From Lates calcarifer (Eukaryota; Chordata; Actinopteri; Centropomidae), in the NCBI RefSeq assembly GCF_001640805.2, contig NC_066842.1, forward strand, positions 27,113,791 through 27,177,790: a stretch of 64,000 bases of DNA, in the 5' to 3' direction. The position numbers were made by a program, and so were the translations under genes. Numbering within the stretch: the stretch's first letter is position 1; every line of letters starts with the position of its first letter. Of this stretch, positions 48,601-60,100 are shown in pieces. A model generated the notes under the pieces. It was not told the DNA's origin. It saw only the letters and a list, made by a program, of their open reading frames with translations, and did not search any database.

Positions 48601-50381
48601 CAAAATCGATTACATTGCTCTCACAATGCACAGTGCTCTGCGCTTTTCTGTGATGATTCAGGTACTCTTGTGAAGGCTTTATGCATGAAGCAATTCTGCT
48701 TAGACAAAAAATCATTTTATTTTCATGTATAAATCTGAGTTAATTTCTTTACCTACAAAAGTCAAATATATTGAGTTGACTCAACTCTGGAATCAACCCT
48801 AAAACACCATGTCTAACTTTTATTTTGTTTCAGACAAGGTGTTTACATTAACTTAAACTTTCAGTTTCCTAGAAAGTACACTAAAGATGAATAATATACT
48901 GAGTGTCATAGTTAAATTGCTGAATTCTTGAACAACAAAGCCTCTGTCCTGTCTGCTGTTGGTCACCAGGCAGCGTTGAACATGCTGACTCGCTGTCAAG
49001 CTGAGGACTTCAAGAGCTACAACATACTGGTGACAGCTATCCACCCTGGCTGGGTGCACACTGAGATGGGAGGAGAAGAGGTGAGGCAATGGAGAAAAGA
49101 GAGAGAAATACTATATATATTTTAATTCCATGACAGTAAAGATAACACTTGTAACTTCAGCAGCTTTTTATGAACTTTACCATGCTCTGTAAATATATCT
49201 ATCAGTAGTGGAAAGTAAATAAATACATTTACTTCAATGGAAAGTACAGTTTTTAGGCACTCCACTCCACCACATTTCAGTAGGAAATATTTCACTCCAC
49301 TACATTTATCTGATGTTTGCAGTTACTTTGAAGACTGATATACAAACATCAGGTCATAAAATATGACACATTTTTCTATATTAAATTACTCAGTGGTACA
49401 TAAGATCAGCATAAAATGGTACACAATGCTGCTAAAATTCATCAGTGATCAAACAATATACTGCAGCAACTTCATTGTTCTATACGAAGAGACGTGTCTG
49501 TTGTTTAGCCTACAGTCACTGATTACAATGGGGTGGACAAAATATTAGGAATACCTGTCAGCAGAATACAATGCAGCTCAGCAGCACAGCAGGCTACAGC
49601 ATCTATAATGATCGATTAGACTGCATTACCCTTAGCAAGGTAATACTCACAGAGTTTACTTACACTTCAAGTAATAGTATTTTGCTAATGTTACTGATTT
49701 TTACTTTATGAGTGACATTTTCAATCCAAGGCTTTTTCTTGGAGTATTTTACAGTGTACTGTTGTTACTTTGTCTTTACTAAATGATGTTAATACTTCCT
49801 CCACTACTAGTATCCATTAGATTCAGTATATCACATAATGAGCTACAGGTCCATAGTCTGGTTGCTAAGTTGGGTTGGTTAAGGTTTTTAGCCATGCTAG
49901 CAGCAGTCTGTCACTCTACCACTTTGGTTCAGATGGAAACTATAGAATGGATTTGCATGACATTTTGTGCATTAATTTGTATTTATGTCAAATTTTTAAT
50001 TCATCCTATGCTTTTGTCTATGTAGCAAATATTAGCATTCTAACAACCTAAATTAAGATGTTATGATGATTACGTGCTAAACATCAGCATGTTAACATAG
50101 CCGTGACATAAGCATTTAGCTCAATAACTAGCCATTGATAGTTAGTTTCACTATTCCTCTCATCATGATGCTCCTGTGTAGGCCCTGGTTTAAGATGAAT
50201 AATGAAATTATTTTCCCCTTTCATTTCTTCTGACACATCTTTGCTTGTTTTTTGTTGTCTCCCCCAGGCTCCTTTGACCACCCAGGACAGTGTACATGGC
50301 ATGCTTGGTGTGATGTCATCACTCTGCAATAAAGACAGCGGGATGCTGTTAGACTGGGAGGGCAACTCAATCCCCTGGTAG
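40507..50381 (+). CDS. Short-chain dehydrogenase/reductase, sniffer/C-factor type, seven exons, complete
   Basis: NAD(P)-dependent oxidoreductase of the classical SDR superfamily, close to Drosophila sniffer and fish C-factor-like carbonyl reductases. Those reduce reactive carbonyls; the substrate here is unknown. Exons are 40507-40653, 42374-42428, 45365-45561, 45718-45775, 47763-47881, 48970-49080 and 50268-50381. All junctions are GT-AG with matching phases, giving 266 aa. The cofactor glycine motif TGSNRGIG is at residues 12-19, Asp68 follows the second strand, NNA is at 96-98, Asn124 lies in YETNVVGPF, INISTLISSI holds the catalytic serine (near Ser172), and YRTSK at 188-192 supplies Tyr188 and Lys192. 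HPGWVHTEMGG (217-227) is the usual loop after the active site. No signal peptide or membrane segment, so a soluble cytosolic enzyme is expected. The ATG at 40507 is chosen because the upstream in-frame TTG is not a normal eukaryotic start. All catalytic residues are present. Confidence 0.92.
40704..40757. repeat. (CA)n microsatellite in dehydrogenase intron 1
   Basis: About 26 CA units starting some 50 bp after the exon 1 donor. A run of about 23 T lies further along the intron at 41151-41174. Confidence 0.96.
43130..43880 (+). mobile_element. Dispersed teleost repeat in dehydrogenase intron 2
   Basis: GAGTTACAACAACTTCCTGT occurs twice (about 43160 and 43420) and is followed by TATGGTGA, ATCATGCCACCACAGACAAA, GCACTGACCAAATTTGAAGC and, at the end, TCGGTGCTAGGGTTTTTG. 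These are the signature segments of a very common non-coding teleost repeat. The partial internal duplication may be part of the family or a tandem copy. A 36-bp insertion with a 10-bp direct repeat lies at 43525-43580. Confidence 0.65.
44070..44640 (+). mobile_element. Dispersed retroposon-like repeat, copy B, in intron 2
   Basis: It starts with an (AATTC)n run (44071-44088) and TTATATAGCGCCATATCACA, and ends near GAAAGGGGACATATTGAGTT. Copy A at 19270-19690 is in the opposite orientation and shares the AGCAGCAGGTGTTGAGTGG, CAGAAATACCTGCAGAAAGA and GGAAGAGCACTATACTACAG segments. Copy B carries a middle part (GAGAGACCCAACAAATCCC to the purine-rich stretch near 44275) that copy A lacks. Confidence 0.7.
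45607..45641. repeat. (CA)n microsatellite in dehydrogenase intron 3
   Basis: About 17 CA units; intron 3 is only 156 bp, so the repeat fills much of it. Confidence 0.95.
46091..46213 (+). mobile_element. Short deleted copy of the AGTAGTGG-type fish MITE
   Basis: GTATCTCAGTACATTTATTC, CAATTTTGAATGCAGGAC and TTACTTTTACAACAGGATCT, then GAATACAG and TTTCACCA, are the two ends of the MITE present at 49204-49808, joined after loss of the middle. It lies in dehydrogenase intron 4. Confidence 0.55.
46977..47046 (+). pseudogene. tRNA-Gln (TTG) pseudogene or tRNA-derived remnant
   Basis: GATTCCATAGTGTAATGGTC and then AGCACTCTGGACTTTGAAACC follow the tRNA-Gln acceptor, D-arm and anticodon arm, with TTG in the CTTTGAA loop and a CTGG/CCAG stem. 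The acceptor 3' strand TGGAAAT pairs with GATTCCA except for one mismatch and one wobble. The T-arm (GAGTCACATTTC) has lost the B box, and there is no clear terminator. It is not expected to be transcribed. It lies in intron 4 of the dehydrogenase gene. Confidence 0.7.
47978..48018. repeat. Perfect 41-bp palindrome (20-bp arms)
   Basis: TTGGTACATTCCATTTTCCA at 47978-47997 is followed by a single A and its exact reverse complement at 47999-48018. It lies about 100 bp after the exon 5 donor in intron 5. The structure could form a cruciform in DNA or a tight hairpin in the pre-mRNA. Confidence 0.95.
48186..48210. repeat. (CAGT)n short tandem repeat
   Basis: About five to six CAGT/AGTC units followed by a diverged CATTCA. 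Confidence 0.85.
49204..49808 (+). mobile_element. Fish MITE with AGTAGTGG terminal inverted repeats
   Basis: It begins AGTAGTGGAAAGTAAATAAA and ends AATACTTCCTCCACTACT, whose reverse complement begins AGTAGTGGAGGAAGTATT. Internal segments CATTTCAGTAGGAAATATTT and TTGGAGTATTTTACAGTGT are typical of a MITE family seen in many teleosts. There is no coding capacity. It lies in dehydrogenase intron 6. This is the most complete of three copies here. Confidence 0.75.
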
Positions 50382-50554
50382 CAGTCACCATAACAGTCAC
50401 TCCAGGCTGACCAGCTGATGATTTCTGCATACAAAGACAGTGTAGCAGGATGGTGCTGCCACAGTAACATCCACCTTTTTAACTGTAAAATGCCTTATTA
50501 TTGGCCTCTATGACAGGAAAAATACATTAAGAAAAACATCATGTCACTTTTTGA

Positions 50555-50560
50555 AATAAA
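50555..50560 (+). promoter_or_regulatory. Polyadenylation signal AATAAA of the dehydrogenase gene
   Basis: The first AATAAA after the dehydrogenase stop, 174 bp downstream, in a TTGAAATAAATATTTG context. It would give a 3' UTR of about 200 nt. Confidence 0.7.
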
Positions 50561-51870
50561 TATTTGATAACATCTACTATCCTCTGGTATAATTATTTTA
50601 TATAATGTTAGGTACATATTTAAATTATAAACACAACTGCCAGTGTGAGTTTTTGTAACTGCAAAATGAAAACTTGAATTGCACTAAATTTGTGGACTTT
50701 CATATCTGAGGACATGAAAGGATTGCTTCAGATTTTTCCATGTCTGTATTAATATTTAATACTCACGTGATCACATGCATGTTTTTGATTTGAAAGTTAT
50801 CTGTTGCTATAATCACTCCTCCTGTTTACACTGGCTATGAAATGAATTCTTTGTGGAGTGAAATCCAGTTCGCTAAATCATTTAGCTTCAGTTGGACTTT
50901 TGTAAAGGAAAAAGAGCCACAGTCTGTGTAGACAAATACAGTGGGTATCTTTAAAAGTCAAAGTAATTTTAGCATGAGTTTCCCTCTGTGTTTAGTCAGA
51001 AAATGTCTTTGCTGGACTGTGTTGAAGGATACACTGTTGTAATTGTGCATAAGTTTGTTGTGTACAACAGACTCAGACTCCTGAGGTCTCATATTAGTCA
51101 CAGCTGAACTTGAGAAATCACTGTTGCACATTTTGTCCTCTGTTTTTTTACAGTGTGGCCACATTAGGAAGTAATCACTTCACAATCAGAATGGACAGGA
51201 TGAATGATTACAGGGACAAATTCTTTCAACATTCATATAGGCATGTGAGTAGTGCATGAAGATAGACTCAAAGCCTGGCTTTTAAGGTTGAATGAATACA
51301 AGTGCTTGCATACATCTCAGTTAGAGATCAGGTTTTTGGAGTGTCCTGGTTTTGTGTGTGTGAAAGTAAACATCACACCATGGTTTCAGAAACCTGACTG
51401 ACACAAAAAGCCTGTTAGGTAACTCACTCAGCACAGAAATAAATGGCTTAGATGTTGAGGAATCAAATCACATCTGTAATCAATCAGAAACCTTTTTAAC
51501 ATTAGAATTATGTATACACTATGTATAAACAGATCTGAATACTAATGCACATCTGTTTATCTAACAATCTGGCTGCTGGGTAATATAATGGAGTGAAAGT
51601 GTCTTTAATTGTTTTCTTTGATCTGTTTTGTCTTTCTTTTCCATGTGCAACTACCTGTACAGCAAGGAACAGTATACTGCTCAGCACAGACAACATTGAA
51701 CACATTCTCAAAATGACAGACTTTAGTCATGTTCCATTCCAGAGAGAGGTCACGTCAGGTGTCAGGAAACGCCACTGAGCACTGAGATCAAATTCAAACA
51801 ACTCTGGAATTTCCTTCAGTGGAAACAGTGAATTCTTCTGTATATCAGAAATCTCTCTCTCTTTACCTAT

Positions 51871-51889
51871 TACTACCCCCTAGAGGCCA
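51871..51889 (-). promoter_or_regulatory. Candidate CTCF site (reverse)
   Basis: On the minus strand TGGCCTCTAGGGGGTAGTA resembles the CTCF consensus with C-to-T changes at two positions. Weak on its own. Confidence 0.3.
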
Positions 51890-52011
51890 CGTATGGAAAT
51901 CACACAATATAACACTCATCAGTAAGCTTCACTATCACAGTGGTAACCACCTCTGTACACCACACTGACCTTTTACGACAATTTAACATTCCCTTCATTT
52001 AGTTTTATTCC

Positions 52012-52205
52012 TCTGGATGACAGTGGCCCCATCCATAGGACATGAGGGCTCACTGGATGGTTTGATGGGTATGAAAATAGCATGAATCATGTCGTGGCCT
52101 TTGCAGTCACCAGATCTCAACCCAGTTGAACACCTTTGGACCAACATGTTAGGCAGCCTTCTCCACCACCATCATCAAAACACTGAATGAAAGAATATCT
52201 TGTTT
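52012..52205 (+). pseudogene. Tc1/mariner-like transposase remnant
   Basis: The + strand reads WPLQSPDLNPVEHLWTNM near 52098-52150, the C-terminal DDE-region signature of Tc1-like transposases (consensus SPDLNPIEHLW). It then passes into HHHHQNTE and a stop. The upstream frame is broken by a stop before the conserved tryptophan, and the catalytic N-terminal part is missing. It is an old, inactive fragment. Confidence 0.7.
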
Positions 52206-52460
52206 TACTTTCTCAGCATTTTAACAGCAGTTGGTTTAAGGTCAAGTGTGTCAACTATTTTCTAGTATATTACCTTTGTCAATATTTCAGTACAGTGCAA
52301 GCTAATAGTTGGTGGTAAAATACCAGATTAGCACTGTTTAGCATTTCTCCTTGGTCAGATATTTTGTTGTTTACTAAAGCTGGCCTGTGTGCTGTATTGT
52401 AACAACACTAATAGAAGATAGAGCTCCTCCTGTGAGCTGTCACTTATGAAACCCCATAAA

Positions 52461-52712
52461 TGGTAAATGGACTGTACTTTAATAGCGATTTTCTAGTCGC
52501 ATCGACCACTCAAAGCCCTTCATGCTGTATGTCACATTCATCCATTCACACACACATTCATACAGCACTTATTCTATACATGGTAGGTGCTCTCTAACAC
52601 ACACATTCCTCCACCGATGACACATCGGGGGCGATTTTTGGGGTTCAGTGTCTTGCCCAAGGATACTTTGGCATACTTTGGACTGGAGGAGCTGGGGATC
52701 GAACCCCCGGTG
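52461..52712 (+). mobile_element. Dispersed teleost repeat (TGGTAAATGGACTGTA family)
   Basis: TGGTAAATGGACTGTACTTT, ATCGACCACTCAAAGCCC, CCATTCACACACACATTCAT, TTCAGTGTCTTGCCCAAGGA and GGGGATCGAACCCCCGG appear in the order of a very common fish repeat with a tRNA-like GATCGAACC near its end. No coding capacity. Confidence 0.7.
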
Positions 52713-54177
52713 ATGGATGTTGACAATGGACACTTTGGGTGTTTACTGCTCACAATTTTCTCTTAACTGACTAAGCAGTTGGTTTGTTGTGAACCTGTCT
52801 GATCGTCTTAAATGAACCTCAGTTTTGTAAGTTGTAATTCGTCTGGAATCCTGTTTAAATCCACCAGTTTATGCCCATCTCTGTAGGTGACCAACCATAT
52901 TTCACTGGTTTTCAGAGTGAAATATAGACACTGCCCCAAAAAGCATCTTCAGTTGATTGTTATATGATTCACATTTAACATCAAAAAACAAACAAACCGA
53001 ACAAAACTTAAAAACCCCAATAACATCAACATCAGCAACAAAAACCATATCAAAGTGTCAGAGAAAAGAAGAAAAAGCAGGTTTAATTTCATTTGTTGTC
53101 CTTAACCTTTTACACTCTTTTTCTCTAATACATGCCTCTTACAAAACAACCTATGTATAGTTTTCCAAAAAAGCAACTGAAATGGCACTGAGATCATCTT
53201 TAATAACTGCAGTACTGGAACTGGACAGTTATGTGGACATCTTTTGGCAGCAGTGTCGACTGCACCGGTGGACTGAAATCACTGTGGACTTATAACTGAG
53301 CCACATGCTACGGTAACATACTGCTCAAACACAGAGGCAACATGGTAACATGTAGAGCTGTCAGTCTGTCATCAGGTGAAGTTTAAAGATGGGTGTGTGC
53401 TCCAGTGTTTTCTTGGAAAGTGTGCCTTTGTCAGGGATGGTGAAGAGCATAGACATACTACAACACAGCCATACATATCATCTGGGATTTACACATCCAT
53501 AACAATAATGATACAAGGATCAAGAATCAGAGCCATAATCATACGGTATAGCAATAATAATAACAATTACTGATATTGTCTAAAAACTACACTTGCTGTT
53601 TTCATCTTTTCATCAAAAAAGAGCCATATATTTATATTTATATACTGGAAGTTCTTTAGTCTTTTTTCTTTCTGGTTTCTGACTAAATAGGTAACTTAAA
53701 TATTTACAATGATTATTTTACAACCATTGGCCCAGCCCACTGATGATTAAATGTTCCTTTTAGTTTGTCTAGAATAAAACGCACGCAGTGGAAGGAGGGA
53801 TAAGAGAGGAATGGTCCCAGTGAAAGGCGAGGTAGGGATGGAGCAAACGATGAACATGAGGTCAGTGTCCCCAGTCCCAGACAGGGTCCCCTATGGGGTC
53901 TCAGACCCCCAGGAACCGGCGCCACGCAGGGTTTCCAAGCATAAGGAATGGAAAGCCTCACTCTGTCGAGGCACACGGGGTCTCCAACCTCACACTGAAA
54001 GGGTGTACAGGGTTTCCTGCAGCACTTTGTGCTCCAGGGGGCTCCAGGTCCTCTCACCCCATGTTGCAGGGGTGTACGGGGTCGTCCATCCTGTGTTACA
54101 GGGAGGATTTGCTGCCCCATGTTCCTGGGACATCTCAGTTTGTGTCACTGTTTTTTTACTCACCCCCCCCCCATCCC

Positions 54178-57100
54178 CTACATCACCAGCAGCTGTCCCA
54201 GCACCATCCTGAACTGCTGCGTATACCCTGCCAGCTCCCTCACCCTCTCAGTCATCTCTCTGGCTGCTCCAGGGGAAGGATACTGAAGCGCTGCCGTCTT
54301 TGTACTTATCACAATGTCTTTGAGTTTTTCGCAGAGGGTGTTGCTGCTCTGGGCCACCCGCGCCCTCACCTCAGGAGACTTAGCCTGGCGCGACAGCGTG
54401 TCGCCAATGAACACCAGCTTATGTGCGCTGAGGATGACGAACTTGCTGTGTGCCACAAAGATCTTGGGCGGCTGGTTGGAGTTGACGGCGGTGAAGAAGG
54501 CGTCGATGGCATTGGTCACTGTGGTGACGTTCTGCTCACACTGCTCTTGGTAGAAGAGGAGGAGCTGCCGGTCGCCATGGCACAGCTTGGAGGATGAGGG
54601 CCCTCCGGAGCCATTCTGGGCCAGCTGGTTGGCCATAGGATGGTGGGGGGACGGGGCCCAGCCTGTCATGTCATTGTTGATTGGCCGGCTGACTTCCTGC
54701 TCTAGCCGCTCAAACTGTTTAATCTGGAGGGAGAAGAGAAGGAAGGAGACACTTAATACTAAATGTTAATACTTGTAAAGCTACAACAATAAGTCAATTA
54801 GTCATTGTTTGATAAATAATAAGCAAAATTTTAATAATCCACTGTGCCTAAATGTTTTCAGTCATTTATGAAGCAAAACTATCAAACAATCTCTGGTTTC
54901 AGCTTCTCAAATGTCAGGATTTATAGCTTTTTTTTGATGTGCATCTTTCTCTAGGTTTGACATTTTATAGACTAAATAATTAATTGATTATTCAAACACA
55001 TTACCTCTAGATTAGCTGCAGCCCTAGAAACTGGTGCTTGAGGTTTTATTTATGTAAGGTTGTGCAGGTCACAAATTAAACCATAACTCTAAAATACATT
55101 TGAGCAAAATCTTGTATATCTGACAAGCTCAGTTTCTGTTTCAGTGTATAAGAACTCATTCAGGCTGCTCATGGTTCAGTTTGCTGGGGCAACCTGTAAA
55201 TAAAAAAATCTAGAAAACTGAGGGATTGCTTTACCAGGTTAACACAGATAAAAACACATACTAGTAAAACCATTCCCACACACAGCAGTGAAAGGCTCAA
55301 AAATATACAACTGAAACAATCATATACAATCACTGTCAAGCCCTGCAGGTCTATGCAGCTTCTCAGCCTCTTTCAGCTTTTAACTTCATAAGGTGTATGT
55401 GTCACAGCTGTATCAGCTTGTTGTGGAGTCTGTTTGTCCCCTGGTGGCCAAGTATTAATCAGCACAGGTTAAGCTGTAATTCGGCCCTATACTGCCATCT
55501 GCATTCACTCTCTCACACACACAAACACACACAGGTACCTGTTGCTGTTCCAGTTGTGTCTTGTTGTGTCGGATGATGTTGCCTTTCTCCAGCAACTGTC
55601 TTTGGTTCTTCTCAAACTCTTCCTTTCCCTAACACATCAACATACAGACACACAGCAGTTACACCACCTGTACACACTTGCATGGTTCATTTGAAACACA
55701 TCCTCTGTCTCCATCTAATGGCAACAGACGGAAACAGCAAAATCAGTTGCTGGGACTTAAAGTATCTCCTCATATATACATTTATTGCTCAGCCTTGCTG
55801 ACACACACATTTACTAGCTTGGTAAAAAAAAAAAGTTGCTGACTCCTCAAAGGCACATGTGCTCATTCATCATGGCTATGATAGGTGTGTATGTGTGTGA
55901 GGCAGCGTCAGTGTGGCCCTAGAACCACAACTATAGCCTCAAACCTCAAACACACACACACACCACACACATATACATGCTCAACTACATATCAGGAAAA
56001 AAAATGGTCTGACTAAATAGTATGGAACTACCACTGTAGTAGGCAGGCACTGAAGCTGATTTAAAATCACATGTATCCCATAATATTAATTGACTATTCC
56101 CCCACATTTAAAACAAAATAAAAAATGTATATAAATAAAACATAAAAAATATAAAGAAAAGATATTACAATTTTCATCAAAATTAAATACAAAAATAATA
56201 CTTGTTTGACTAAAACTAACAATAATCAAATGACTAGGATGTGACCACAACTAAATCAGAATCAAGTTCCAAAATAAACACCAATATTGTCTGTATTCCA
56301 TATACTGTATATCAACATTCATAATATAATATGTGACCGCGACCTGCCTCATACAGTATACAGTCCAGTTCTGCACACTAACTGCACACTGCTCCTCAAC
56401 AGTGATAAGCACTGGGTGTAGTTGTTTGATGAAATCCATTACAGGTTTAGGAGCTCAGGGACAGTTTGTGACAGGCTTCCTCAGATTTGTTGCAGAAGAT
56501 CATGTAAGTAGAGACACAGTGCCGAGCTGAAACGTGTTTCATGTTGCAATAAATGGTTTAAACCTTGATATGAGTGTCCTGACTGAAATCATGTGATCAA
56601 TGAATTGGTAAGTGACAAGGAACTTCTAGACATGTCTAAAAAGAAAGAAAAGTGTGTATGTTTATGTGTGTGTACCTGTAGATGTACGTAGTCATAGTCC
56701 TCCATCCAGCCTTCCTCTGTGGTTTCATATGGCCTGTCCACACCTTCCTCTTCCTCCGCAGCTGTAAACTTTGGTGGAGAGGGAAGGGGCCGTGACTGAA
56801 TGTTCACCTTCTCCCCTCCCTGATAGCTCCCACTTCCTGATCCTGTCATGTGACCGCTGATCTCCCCTGGAATCGGAGGAAGTGGCATCTGCTGCTGCTG
56901 CCGGTTGGTCCGTTTGAAGAGAAGTGAGGCATTACCATGGAGAAAGGAGGCAAGCTGCTTGGCATCATCAGGGATGCCTCGTGCCGTCATGATTAGTCGA
57001 TCTAAGTCATCTCCTCCTGTTGGTGGTGTTGAGAGCGCCGTGTGTGACCAGGAAATACCGTCTAAGCCCTGACTGTGTCGAACCAAACTCTGGAAGACTT

Positions 57101-60100
57101 CCTCCATCTTCCCCACCTGACGACCCAGTTTAGTCTGCAGAGAGCGGTCCGTAGCCTGGGCGGCATTTGCTACAGCCCCACGGGCAAATTCTAGGAAGTC
57201 TCGGACAGTGGTGCGCACCCGGTCAGCCGCCTGATGAATGGCCGGGAGGTTCCCTTCCAGGTGAGCAGGGCTTCTCCAGTTACCTGTGATGAATGACATC
57301 ATGAGGGAAACACTGGACTCGACGGCTTGCTGGAGGCGGGACAGACGCTCCATGGCCTGCTCCAGGTCCAAGATGAGGGGTTTCCCTGAAATTGGGCCAG
57401 GTGCAGGAAGTGAGGAGGAAGAGGAGGTGTCGCGGACAGGGACCATATCTAAGGATGAAGCAGAGTGGTTGCTCCGCGTGCTTCCTGTGCTTGAGGCAGA
57501 CAGCCGCTTGAAGGACATGGTCAGCTCCTCACTGGTGGACTGGGCATCACGCACAACCTGGAAAACACATATAACCATTGAAATAATGGAGACACATGCA
57601 TTAAGACAGGATGTACAGAGGCTTAGCTTGCAGATTCCCCCCATTTCCTATTTTTGAGTTAAGCTAGCAGTGTTTATTTCATTAAAAAAAATCTAGGCTG
57701 TAAGGTATGTGCTGAAGACAAAGCCTGAATAAAAATTATTACAATTTACATCAACAAATAGAAACTAAATGATAGTGTGGGGGACAGAACAAGAGATAAA
57801 TGAACATTACTGTAAAGTCTTATTAGGTGACAGCTAACTTGTAGGTGACATCACTGAAAAAACTAAACTAAAATGACTTGACTAAAACTAGATCTATCTC
57901 TATAGTGGATGCACAGAGATGAAACTGAGCTTGGTTTAAAGGTAAATAAACACCTTTCCCAAAATGTGGGACTGCCCCTTTAAATCTGCTACCTGTGGTG
58001 GGACATCGTAGACATAGTGATCTCCCCTCTCTCCTCCTCTGTCCTCTCGTTCCCGGGGGAAGTCGTAGACATCCTGGGTGGGGTGACCTCCGGTCCGCAG
58101 GCTGGCTGGGATGTCGTAGATCTCCTGGGGGGCCTGGCTGACTCCGCTCCTGTCTCCATGATAATGCTTGTCAGTAAGGATGGGGGGTGGGACATCGTAC
58201 ACATCCTCTGGAATAGGTGGCTCATCATCGTCGTCGTTGAGGTTGTTGTGCAGGTACTGGCCAGGAGGGACGGGAACTTGGGGCTTCAGTTTGGCAAAGT
58301 GGGGTGGTACATCGTAGGTCTCCTCTCTGATTGGCTGAGCATCAGGAACGTCTTTACTGACAGATGGGGGGAAGTCATAAACCTAAAGAGAGAGCAGGAG
58401 ATAAATATACTGTATAACATTAAGTGTTTCATTTTTATTATACAATTACAGCCTCACTTATGTTTGTATATAGCAACTGTAACTGTAACAGGATTGTCAT
58501 GCTGCGTATCTTAAACTTCCAAAGCCTTACTGTCTGCTGCGTGTTCTTGTCTGTGCTTGCTGGGGTGTCATATATATCTTGACCACTAGAGGGCCCCTTC
58601 ACCACCATGGGAGGCGTGTCATACACCTAAAAACAAAGGGAAAGGGAGAAATTACAACATGTTGGAATACACACCACACTGTAGACACACCCACATTCAC
58701 ATACACATATGAACACACACCTATCAGTGCAGTGACATGATATATCAGAGAGAATATCACATATTCACAGTCACTCAGTGGTCGTTGTGAGGCACACCTG
58801 TCTGTCAAGGCAGCAGCCAGCTACTCCATAAATCCTGCAGTAAGTGTTCAACATTATACTGCTGTATAATGGGCAAGATGGGAGATGTAAATGATTCAGT
58901 GTAGTTGCCAGATGTGGTGATGATTTCAAACATCTCAGAAACAGCTGCAGTAATGGGATCTCTCTAGACTACAGCGACATAAGAACAGGCAGACCTTGAT
59001 GTAGACTTGATATTTATTTATAACAAAACTACTGAAAGAGAAGAAAAAAAAAAGACCAGTCTGTGAGACAGGCTTTTGTTAAGTGAAGTACTTAGATGTG
59101 AGAGGGTGCTTGTCATCAACAGCATCAAGAAGACACACCCATGTCTGGCTGAGATATATCTGGCAAATGAAAAAGCTGATGGGAAGTACAAAGACACAGC
59201 TTGGAAGATGGAGTCTAACAGGATGGACCTTCAATTGCAGATCCAGTCCAGTGCAGTTTTTCTCAGCTCTCAGTAGGAGATTGCATGTGAGGGGTGCTTT
59301 AAAGGTTTTTAAGATCCAAGTGTCCACCAAGAGTACATTAGTTTATACTATTACAAACTAATCTGACAAATAAGAAAGTAAAGAGTACAAAGGGATTATC
59401 ACATAGAGACTATAAAATACACCCTCAGTTACACACACACACACACACAGTAAAAAAAGCAAGGTTTTAAATGGTTGAATGCACCTCCTAGCTTTGTCTA
59501 GGGTATGAAGAGGCAAAAATGAGAGAGAAAGAGGAATAGAGGGAGGCAAGAAAGAAAAACAGGAAAAGAAGAAAGGGATGGAAAGAGAAGAAGAAGAGAA
59601 GAAGCAGCGAAATGGGAAGAAAAGAGAATAGAGTGAGGAGAGAGGCAGGGGAAGATGAAGGAAAGAGGTGGAGTAGAAAAAGGGCAATACAGAGAAGGTA
59701 AGGGGGCTGAGGAAGATATACATGGAAGGAGAAGGAATAAAGAACAAAAGGTATGAAAAGAGGATGAGAAACAGAGAAAGAAACAGAGAGGAGGATAAAG
59801 GAGGTGAAGGGAGCCATCCAGATAATCTGAAAGTGCGGTTTTGGTCACATGACCACCCTCCATGAGACAGTGAGTATACTGAGAGAGTGTCCATTTATTA
59901 ACACTCGCCTCTTCAGTCCTTCCCGTCCCTTTGTTAACTCCTCTCTTCACTCATTACTTTATGTCTCTCTCACATACTGGCATGATTTCCTGCCTCTGAT
60001 ACATGACCTCACACACACGACACGCATACACACACACACACACACACACGGATGCACATATGTGTGTACAGGAGCAGCTGGGATGCCACTCCATTCCAAC

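Larger units (their letters stand above)
50561..54177. other. Intergenic between converging dehydrogenase and bcar1 genes
   Basis: About 3.6 kb with no gene. It holds a Tc1-like transposase remnant (52012-52205), a teleost dispersed repeat (52461-52712), and a candidate CTCF motif (51871-51889, -). The segment 53760-54177 is probably the bcar1 3' UTR: it is GC-rich and contains degenerate repeats of GGGTGTACGGGGT-like units, which open spurious Pro/Gly/Cys-rich frames on both strands. No clear AATAAA on the minus strand could be fixed near 53600-53750. Confidence 0.5.

Noticed and set aside
53713..54212. Open frames of about 135 codons on both strands beside bcar1
   Set aside because: They arise from the GC-rich degenerate repeat in the likely bcar1 3' UTR. 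No domain, splice partner or conserved motif is visible.
53893..54597. A 234-codon + strand frame overlapping the last bcar1 exon
   Set aside because: It is the antisense shadow of the conserved bcar1 FAT-like domain exon, which is clearly the real gene.
59358..59950. Overlapping minus-strand frames of 109-178 codons rich in Ser, Phe and Leu
   Set aside because: They are translations of the 300-bp polypurine tract and carry no motif.
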